Assembly: GCA_947488615.1 (NCBI GenBank) | Contig: CANKZU010000003.1 | Location: 248,001 to 312,000, forward strand | DNA from: an uncultured Aurantimonas sp. | Lineage (GTDB): Bacteria; Pseudomonadota; Alphaproteobacteria; Rhizobiales; Rhizobiaceae | Direction: 5' to 3' | DNA length: 64,000 bases | Notes under the pieces: generated by a model | Told to the model about the DNA's origin: nothing | Databases searched by the model: none | Seen by the model: only the letters and a program-made list of their open reading frames with translations | Position numbers and translations under genes: made by a program | In this document: piece by piece, positions 58,293-64,000 of the stretch | How the letters are laid out: every line of letters begins with the position of its first letter | Position numbering within the stretch: the stretch's first letter is position 1

Positions 58293-59600
58293 TCAGTTGG
58301 CCGGCTTGATCTTGTAGATCGTATCAAGCGACCCGTTCGGACCCGTGGTGATCGAGGTCAGGGCATAGACCTCGCCATCGGCATCCTGCGCGAAAGCCAG
58401 GATGTAGGGCGTCTTGCCGTCCATGTTGACGATGTTCGCCACTTCCATCGACCAGTTGTCACCGTCTTGCGTGCCGATGAAGATCTGGCCGTCCATCGCT
58501 GCGAAGCTCTTCGACCAGTCGCCGAAGATGTACTTCCCGTTCCAGTCGGCATTGGCGCCGCGGTATACGTAGCCACCGGTGTTGGAGATACCCTTGCAGC
58601 CGTCGGGTTTGGCGGTGCAGTTCGGATATTCCAGGATCGGATCGATCAGGTCAGTCGAGTCGCAGCTGTCGGGATGGTTGTCGGGCTGGGTGTAGTCGAA
58701 GCAATGGGTCGCTTCTTTCTTGCGCCAGCCATAGTTCCCACCAGCCTCGATGATGTCGATCTCCTCATAGCTGTTCTGCTGAACGTCGCCGCAGAACAGC
58801 CGCCCATCCTCGGTGTCGAAAGAACACCGCCACGGGTTGCGCAGGCCATAGGCAAAGATTTCCGGACGCGCCTCGTCGTTGTCGACGAACGGGTTGTCGG
58901 CCGGAATGCCGTAGTTATTGCCATCCGCGGACTTGTCCACGTCGATCCGTAGCATCTTGCCATGCAGAACTGACAGATCCTGGCCGTTGCCCTCGGTGAC
59001 ATTGTGGCCGATGCCCCAGTCGTTGGCATAGCCGCCATCGCCGGTCGAGATATACAGCATGCCGTCCGGACCGAAACCGATCCAGTGACCGTTATGGTTG
59101 AACTGTGGCCAGTCGAGCTCGGTGATGACCCGGCCCGAATGCATATTGGCAACGTTCGGATCATCCTCAGAGACCGTGTATTCCTCGACGAAATTGGTGT
59201 GATCCCACCAGAACAACTTGCCCAGATCGCCCTGGAAATTCGTCTTCGACGAATAGGCAAGGTAGAATTTTCCGTTGTTGGCGAAGTCCGGGTGGAACGT
59301 CAGGCCCAGAAGGCCACGCTCGTCGAAGTCATGCCACTGGTCGACAATCTTGTTCCGGATGTCCAGGAACGGTGTCGGCAGAAGGTTGCCGTCGGCATCG
59401 ATGATCCGGACCTTGCCGAACTGCTCGATGACGAACTTGCGGTCGTCGCCAGCGGGCTGAACCATGGCCAGCGGTGCGTTGAGGCCAGTAACATACTCTT
59501 CCAGCTCGATGTTTACCTGGGCGTTGGCTGCGGTGATGCCTCCCATGACACAACCCGCAACAAGTGCAAGCCCGCGCAACACCTTATTGGTGTGCAACAT
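58293..59600 (-). CDS. PQQ-dependent glucose/sorbosone dehydrogenase family protein
   Basis: A 435-residue exported six-bladed beta-propeller. The ATG at 59600 has GGGAGGA upstream and begins MLHTNKVLRGLALVAGCVMG with a signal peptide cut near ANA-QV. Soluble-glucose-dehydrogenase landmarks: DERGLLGLTFHPDFANNGKF with the catalytic-base His, NHNGHWIGFGPDGMLYISTG, GDGG, AYGLRNPWRCSFD with the PQQ-binding Arg, and AGGNYGWRKKEATHCFDY. Extra cysteines (CDSTD, NCTAKPDGCKG) suggest disulfides. Substrate unknown. Followed by a diheme cytochrome c, forming a periplasmic oxidation module. Confidence 0.9.
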   Translation of the reverse strand: MLHTNKVLRGLALVAGCVMGGITAANAQVNIELEEYVTGLNAPLAMVQPAGDDRKFVIEQFGKVRIIDADGNLLPTPFLDIRNKIVDQWHDFDERGLLGLTFHPDFANNGKFYLAYSSKTNFQGDLGKLFWWDHTNFVEEYTVSEDDPNVANMHSGRVITELDWPQFNHNGHWIGFGPDGMLYISTGDGGYANDWGIGHNVTEGNGQDLSVLHGKMLRIDVDKSADGNNYGIPADNPFVDNDEARPEIFAYGLRNPWRCSFDTEDGRLFCGDVQQNSYEEIDIIEAGGNYGWRKKEATHCFDYTQPDNHPDSCDSTDLIDPILEYPNCTAKPDGCKGISNTGGYVYRGANADWNGKYIFGDWSKSFAAMDGQIFIGTQDGDNWSMEVANIVNMDGKTPYILAFAQDADGEVYALTSITTGPNGSLDTIYKIKPAN

Positions 59601-60051
59601 TTTTCGTCCTCCCATTTTTGACGCAAGCAATTCTTTGCCGCGCAGTGACATCCTACCCGAGCCGACCCCACTTCAAAATTGTTTTTTGACCCAACGTTCC
59701 TTTGGACTTTCCGCGGCTGCCGATGCCGCCAACGCTTGCGAGAAAGCAGGCGTCATAACGATTCAGATATGGAAGAGATATTCGCCCGAGCGTCGCGAAC
59801 GCGCGATCCGGATGATGCCGGACGGTCGGGACGGGAATGATTCACGGTGGGCGGCATTTCAACCATCGCGAAAGTCGACGACGGCCTTCGGCTCGTCAGC
59901 TCCATGAGCTACGATCCGGGATATATCGACCTCGAACAGAGGAGCTTGCAAACCATCGACAACCCGTTCGGCACGCGCTTGTCATCCGCGTCTTCGGGAC
60001 AATCCGTTACCGATGTCTTCGGGTCGGACGCTCGTCACAAAATTTGGGAAG
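59601..60051. other. Gene-free interval between the PQQ dehydrogenase and tRNA-Pro
   Basis: About 450 bp upstream of the dehydrogenase gene. Frames across it are short and unlike proteins; no repeat or hairpin stands out. It should contain the dehydrogenase promoter. Confidence 0.5.
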
Positions 60052-60128
60052 TGGTCGGAGCGAGAGGATTCGAACCTCCGACCCCCTGAACCCCATTCAG
60101 GTGCGCTACCAGGCTGCGCTACGCTCCG
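60052..60128 (-). tRNA. tRNA-Pro(GGG)
   Basis: A 77-nt tRNA on the minus strand with acceptor stem CGGAGCG/CGCTCCG, anticodon stem CCTGA/TCAGG around loop ATGGGGT (anticodon GGG, reads CCC/CCU), T-loop GGTTCGAATCC, discriminator A and an encoded CCA. It lies downstream of plsX-fabH-ihfA-merR, a usual place for tRNA-Pro in alphaproteobacteria. Confidence 0.96.
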
Positions 60129-60393
60129 ACTGCTGACTGTCCTAGATAATCCGGGCATTGCGCGCAACAGGCAAATGCGGTGCGGCGCACGAGATCTCGC
60201 GGGAAGCGCCCTACCCGCTCCCGATTGAACCGGCGGCAACGCCAAGGCAAACCGGACCGCCGCAGGGTCGCGCGAGGCCAACCAGGAGATCGTCGGATAC
60301 TGAAGAACAGGCGACTGTAGGGGGCGGGTCCATCGCCGAATCTGGCACCCCCGGCCGCCGAATGGCGCAGACGCTGCGTCAAGCCGGTCGACG

Positions 60394-60972
60394 TCACCGC
60401 ACCTGATCGAGAAGACGTTTGCATTCGAGCAACTGTAGAATCACGTCGTCGAGTTCTTCGGCGCTCTCGCGTGGGAGCAATCCGCCGCGGTGGCCATCTT
60501 CGGTGCCGGTATCGCGATGACGTTTCAGCAACCCGGCAAAGGGCTTGGCCGTCCCCTCCGTCCGGGCGTTCGGTTTTCCAACCTCTTCCCGGGATTCGGG
60601 CGCAATGAGATCGATATCGTCGAGATGGGGCTCGTCGTTCGCGCCAACACTTGCCGAACTTTGCCGCCCGGCCTGGATCTGTTCGAGAGCCGCAATGTCA
60701 CCCGACCCGATCGCCACGACAAAGCGCGGACCGTTTTCCTTCAGGATCCGCTGCACGCCCTTGATCGTGAAACCCTTGACGTAAAGGAGATACTGGATGC
60801 CCTTGAGAAGCTCGACATCGTCCGGCCGGTAGTAGCGACGGCCGCCGCCCCGCTTCATCGGCTTGATCTGTGGGAATCGGGTTTCCCAGAACCGAAGAAC
60901 ATGCTGCGGCAGGTCGAGATCTCCAGCGACCTCGCTGATCGTGCGAAAGGCGTCGACGCTCTTTTCCGTCAT
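60394..60972 (-). CDS. MerR-family transcriptional regulator downstream of ihfA
   Basis: A 192-residue regulator. Winged helix: [60 protein letters not shown]. The central part (about 90-160) is unstructured, and the C-terminal helix is [20 protein letters not shown]. This long MerR-like gene beside ihfA, fabH and plsX is strongly conserved in alphaproteobacteria, function unclear. Start at MTEKS (60972), a 4-codon longer start is possible. Confidence 0.9.
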   Translation of the reverse strand: MTEKSVDAFRTISEVAGDLDLPQHVLRFWETRFPQIKPMKRGGGRRYYRPDDVELLKGIQYLLYVKGFTIKGVQRILKENGPRFVVAIGSGDIAALEQIQAGRQSSASVGANDEPHLDDIDLIAPESREEVGKPNARTEGTAKPFAGLLKRHRDTGTEDGHRGGLLPRESAEELDDVILQLLECKRLLDQVR

Positions 60973-61100
60973 GGCGGTGACCAATCGACCCTAGAGCGCC
61001 ATGCGCCCGTCCGAACGCATGAAGGACACGCTAACATTTTGACTGAGGGGTATGATCCAAGAACCGGATTCCATTTTTCGGTCCGATGCTCCAGGCGTCG

Positions 61101-61448
61101 TTACTCGGCGGCTTTCAGCATCTCGACACCGTCCGCATTCGCATGCCGCTCGCCATGCGCCCCCAGTATCCGCTCCTTCAAAACGTTAGAAGGCTTGAAC
61201 ACCGCGACCCGCCGGGGCGAGATCGGCACTTCCTCCCCGGTCTTCGGATTTCGTCCGACGCGTTCCTTCTTCTTGCGAACCAGAAACGATCCGAAGGACG
61301 AAATCTTGACCGATTCCCCGCTGGCGATAGTCGAGCAGATCTCGTCGAGGACCATTTCGACAAGCTGCGCCGACTCCGTCCTGGACAGACCGATCTTCCT
61401 GAAAACCGCCTCGGCGAGGTCGGCCCTGGTGAGGGTCTTGTCTCCCAT
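61101..61448 (-). CDS. ihfA: Integration host factor subunit alpha
   Basis: A 115-residue HU/IHF-fold DNA-bending protein. [20 protein letters not shown], the loop [40 protein letters not shown] (the beta arm with the intercalating Pro), and [12 protein letters not shown]. It has a 15-residue C-terminal tail. It pairs with IHF-beta encoded elsewhere. The order plsX-fabH-ihfA-merR is a standard alphaproteobacterial block. Confidence 0.94.
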   Translation of the reverse strand: MGDKTLTRADLAEAVFRKIGLSRTESAQLVEMVLDEICSTIASGESVKISSFGSFLVRKKKERVGRNPKTGEEVPISPRRVAVFKPSNVLKERILGAHGERHANADGVEMLKAAE

Positions 61449-61555
61449 ACATGTCCCCTAACTTTCTGGAAGACCGTCGGACACAGATCGCTGGTCGGGG
61501 CCCTTACGTATGGCCACACTCTAGCGAAAACGTCATCTGAATCAAGGCTTGATAT

Positions 61556-62536
61556 CTACCAGCGGATCAAAACCGCACCCCAGGTGAAGCCGCCCCCCAT
61601 GGCTTCCAGAAGCACGAGATCGCCACGCTTGATCCGCCCGTCGCGCACCGCCACGTCGAGAGCCAGCGGGATCGAGGCCGCCGAGGTGTTGCCATGCTGG
61701 TCGACGGTCACCACCACTTTCTCGGCGGCGATTCCGAGCTTTCTCGCCGAGGCGTCGATGATCCGCCGGTTCGCCTGATGGGGAACGAACCAGTCGATAT
61801 CATCGGCAGTTACACCCGCCGCCGCGAACGAGTCCTCGATCACGTCGGTAATCATTCCGACCGCGTGCTTGAAAACCTCGCGGCCCTGCATGCGCAGCTT
61901 GCCGATCGTCCCGGTGGTCGAGGGGCCGCCATCGACATACAGCTTGGACTGGTGCGCGCCGTCCGAGCGCAGCCGCGAGACGATGATGCCACGACTGTCG
62001 TCCGCCCCGGTTTCAGCGGTCGCTTCGAGCACCAAGGCTCCGGCGCCGTCGCCGAACAGCACACAGGTCGACCGGTCTTCCCAGTCGAGAATGCGCGAAA
62101 AGGTCTCGGCGCCGATGACGAGCGCCCGGCGGGCCATGCCGCTCTTGAGGTAGAGATCTGCGGTGGTCAACGCATAGACGAATCCGCTGCACACGGCCTG
62201 AAGGTCAAAGGCGAAGCCATGCGGGATGCCGAGTCGATGCTGAACCTGGACGGCAGAGGCGGGAAAGGTGTTGTTGGGGGTCGCGGTCGCCAGGACGATC
62301 ATGTCGATGTCGGCGGGTTCGAGATCGGCGGCGGCGAGAGCATGGCGAGCCGCCGCCTCGGCGAGGGACACGGTGGTCTCATGGTCGCCGGCGATGTGGC
62401 GCGCTGCGATGCCCGTGCGCTGGCGTATCCATTCGTCGGACGTCTCGACGATGCCTTGGAAATCCTGGTTGCGCATGATCCGTTCGGGCAGGGCCGACCC
62501 GGTCCCGCGCACGACCGATCTGATTTGATGTGTCAT
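61556..62536 (-). CDS. fabH: 3-oxoacyl-[acyl-carrier-protein] synthase III
   Basis: A 326-residue condensing enzyme that starts fatty acid synthesis from acetyl-CoA and malonyl-ACP. Catalytic Cys in [20 protein letters not shown] near residue 115, His in [20 protein letters not shown] near 250, and Asn in [20 protein letters not shown] near 280. Normal length. The ATG overlaps the plsX stop (ATGA), coupling the two. Confidence 0.96.
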   Translation of the reverse strand: MTHQIRSVVRGTGSALPERIMRNQDFQGIVETSDEWIRQRTGIAARHIAGDHETTVSLAEAAARHALAAADLEPADIDMIVLATATPNNTFPASAVQVQHRLGIPHGFAFDLQAVCSGFVYALTTADLYLKSGMARRALVIGAETFSRILDWEDRSTCVLFGDGAGALVLEATAETGADDSRGIIVSRLRSDGAHQSKLYVDGGPSTTGTIGKLRMQGREVFKHAVGMITDVIEDSFAAAGVTADDIDWFVPHQANRRIIDASARKLGIAAEKVVVTVDQHGNTSAASIPLALDVAVRDGRIKRGDLVLLEAMGGGFTWGAVLIRW

Positions 62537-63606
62537 TGCAGATTGCTTTCGGGAATTGCGGCGGCTTCCTCGGAAACGCGCAGATAGAAGCTTTTAAGGT
62601 CCGCCTCAATCTTTTCGCGCAGGCCGTTCCGCGCCATCGCGTGAGCCAGATCGATCGCCGCCGCGATCCCCTCCGCATCCGTGCCGCCATGGCTCTTGAT
62701 GACGATACCGTTGAGGCCGAGAAACACGCCGCCATTGGCCTTGCGAGGGTCCATCTTGTCGCGAAGCCGTTCGAAGGCGCTCCTGGCCAGGATGTATCCG
62801 GCCTTGGCAAGCCAGGTCTGCGACATGGCGGCACGCAAATAGGCGCCGATCTGCTTGGCGGTTCCCTCGGCCGTCTTCAGCGCGATGTTGCCGGTAAAGC
62901 CTTCGGTCACGACCACATCGACCGTGCCCTTGCCGAGGTCGTCGCCTTCGACAAACCCGCGATAGTCGATTCCGGACAGCGGTGTCTCCTTGAGGAAACG
63001 GCCAGCCTCGCGGATCTCGTCTTGACCCTTGACCTCCTCCACGCCGATATTGAGCAAGCCGACGGTTGGGCGCTCCACGCCGAAGAGCGCCCGCGCCATG
63101 GCGCCGCCCATCATCGAGAAGTCGATCAATTGCTGCGCGTCCGCGCCGATCGTCGCGCCGACATCGAGCACGATGCTGTCGCCACGCAAGGTCGGCCAGA
63201 TCGCGGCGATCGCCGGACGCTCGATATTGGCCATCGTGCGCAGACAGAACTTGGCCATCGCCATCAGCGCACCGGTGTTCCCGGCCGAAACGGCGACATC
63301 GGCCTCCCGTGTCTTCACGGCCTCGATCGCTCGCCACATGGAGGATTTGTAACGGCCCTGCCGGAGTGCCTGCGACGGTTTGTCGTCCATGCGAATCGAA
63401 ATCTCGCAATGGTGAAACGTCGATGCCGCCGCCAGCTCGGGGTCCGCGTCGAGTAGCGGCATGACGAGATCGCTCTCGCCGAAGAGGACAAAGCGCGTGT
63501 CGGGGTGGCGCTTCAGCGCGATGGCCGCACCCGCGAGAACCACGTCCGGCCCGTGATCGCCGCCCATAGCGTCGATCGAGATCGTAATGCCGGTCTTTGA
63601 ATTCAA
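62533..63606 (-). CDS. plsX: Phosphate acyltransferase PlsX
   Basis: A 357-residue enzyme converting acyl-ACP to acyl-phosphate for phospholipid synthesis. Family motifs: [20 protein letters not shown] at the start, [20 protein letters not shown] near 110, [19 protein letters not shown], and [20 protein letters not shown] near 240. The conserved N-terminus calls for the TTG start at 63606 ([10 protein letters not shown]); an ATG at 63708 would add 34 unlike residues and overlap the DUF177 gene. Coupled to fabH. Confidence 0.93.
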   Translation of the reverse strand: MNSKTGITISIDAMGGDHGPDVVLAGAAIALKRHPDTRFVLFGESDLVMPLLDADPELAAASTFHHCEISIRMDDKPSQALRQGRYKSSMWRAIEAVKTREADVAVSAGNTGALMAMAKFCLRTMANIERPAIAAIWPTLRGDSIVLDVGATIGADAQQLIDFSMMGGAMARALFGVERPTVGLLNIGVEEVKGQDEIREAGRFLKETPLSGIDYRGFVEGDDLGKGTVDVVVTEGFTGNIALKTAEGTAKQIGAYLRAAMSQTWLAKAGYILARSAFERLRDKMDPRKANGGVFLGLNGIVIKSHGGTDAEGIAAAIDLAHAMARNGLREKIEADLKSFYLRVSEEAAAIPESNLQ

Positions 63607-63691
63607 AGGTCTCTCGCTTTCCTGCAGTGCACCCGGACGGCGCGGCGCGAAGATATCCGTTTGCGCGCGAACGGCAACCGTCGATTTTTCA

Positions 63692-64000
63692 TCAATTTTT
63701 GTCCTCATCGTCACGCGGGACGAGGGACACCAGGGCCTCGAAGGCAGAGGGTGGGCGGGCATCGGGATCGGGGTCCGTATCGACGCGATCGAAGACCGCG
63801 TCGGCCTCGCGCGGATACGGGTCAAGGGCCAGCGCCAAGGCCTCCACCAGATACGGACCAAGGTCGATGGTATGACCGGCATACACCTCAGGTGGGTCCT
63901 CGCCCTCGGGATCGATGAATAATTCCTGCTCGCCCGATTGATCGATCCGCGCCAGCTTGGAGCCTTCGGGCACGAAAATCATCTCGAACGGCTCCGTAAT
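63692..64000 (-). CDS. DUF177 (YceD) family protein, C-terminal end (partial)
   Basis: The frame runs in from the right edge; about 102 residues are visible, ending in [20 protein letters not shown] and a charged tail. [39 protein letters not shown] is typical of the C-terminal half of YceD/DUF177 proteins, which are linked to 23S rRNA metabolism and usually lie just before rpmF or plsX. An internal ATG at 63982 exists, but the frame is open further upstream, so the true start is outside the window. Confidence 0.85.
   Translation of the reverse strand: MTEPFEMIFVPEGSKLARIDQSGEQELFIDPEGEDPPEVYAGHTIDLGPYLVEALALALDPYPREADAVFDRVDTDPDPDARPPSAFEALVSLVPRDDEDKN

Noticed and set aside
60013..60281. 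Open frames across tRNA-Pro with SEREDSNLRPPEPHSG-type sequence.
   Set aside because: Again a translated tRNA; this peptide is a well-known false annotation.

Overview
The window is about 64 kb of GC-rich chromosome from an alphaproteobacterium, most probably of the order Hyphomicrobiales (Rhizobiales). The evidence is the gene order rpsB-tsf-pyrH-frr-uppS-cdsA-rseP-bamA-lpxD-fabZ-lpxA-lpxI-lpxB-gltA, the trpD-trpC-moaC-moeA-lexA block, a GAAC-N7-GAAC SOS box before lexA, an EipB-type envelope protein, clpS-clpA, a phasin and plsX-fabH-ihfA-merR. I cannot name the genus from sequence alone.

Layout. 1-3540: end of trpD, then trpC, moaC, moeA and SOS-controlled lexA, with overlapping or near-overlapping genes. 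3755-3844: tRNA-Ser(GCT). 3850-7540: a small foreign patch after the tRNA, holding a decayed type I restriction locus (hsdM fragment joined to a frameshifted hsdR that lacks its nuclease end) and an intact-looking parD/parE-type toxin-antitoxin pair. 7671-13058: comEC, gltX, gltA. 13107-26902 (all minus strand): lipid A, outer-membrane assembly, phospholipid, isoprenoid and translation genes ending at rpsB. 27072-30132: a complete 3061-bp IS1-family element with perfect 20-bp ends, an 8-bp target duplication and three passenger genes, inserted 170 bp upstream of rpsB. 30184-49152: housekeeping and envelope genes (eipB, RidA, GDPD, DUF482, HIT, azlCD, clpA/clpS, phasin, SPOR-tailed DD-carboxypeptidase, DUF1489, DUF599, DUF3253, YdcF, MscS, AKR, acyltransferase, MerR, mgtE). 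50187-56750: a full set of the six ebo genes (eboD-eboE-eboC forward, eboF reversed, eboA-eboB forward), followed by a VTT/DedA membrane protein and by a PQQ sugar dehydrogenase with a diheme cytochrome c. 60052-64000: tRNA-Pro(GGG), merR, ihfA, fabH, plsX and the end of a DUF177/YceD gene.

Two regions stand out. The first is the IS1-family element. Its cargo is an XRE-ImmA/IrrE protein translationally coupled to an unrecognised 216-residue protein, preceded by a 40-bp nested palindrome that looks like the operator of the XRE protein, plus a 72-residue basic protein. This is a self-contained mobile module that resembles toxin-antitoxin or defence pairs. The second is the ebo cluster, which in other bacteria supports movement or processing of secondary-metabolite precursors; here there is no obvious biosynthetic partner, eboF is inverted, and a periplasmic PQQ dehydrogenase-cytochrome pair lies next door.

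Smaller points: a 41-residue single-span membrane protein with its own terminator, a YdcF gene that probably starts at CTG, a predicted leaderless transposase mRNA, and a sigma70-like phasin promoter with a PhaR-like palindrome in its spacer. All functions are read from motifs and gene order; no database search was possible.
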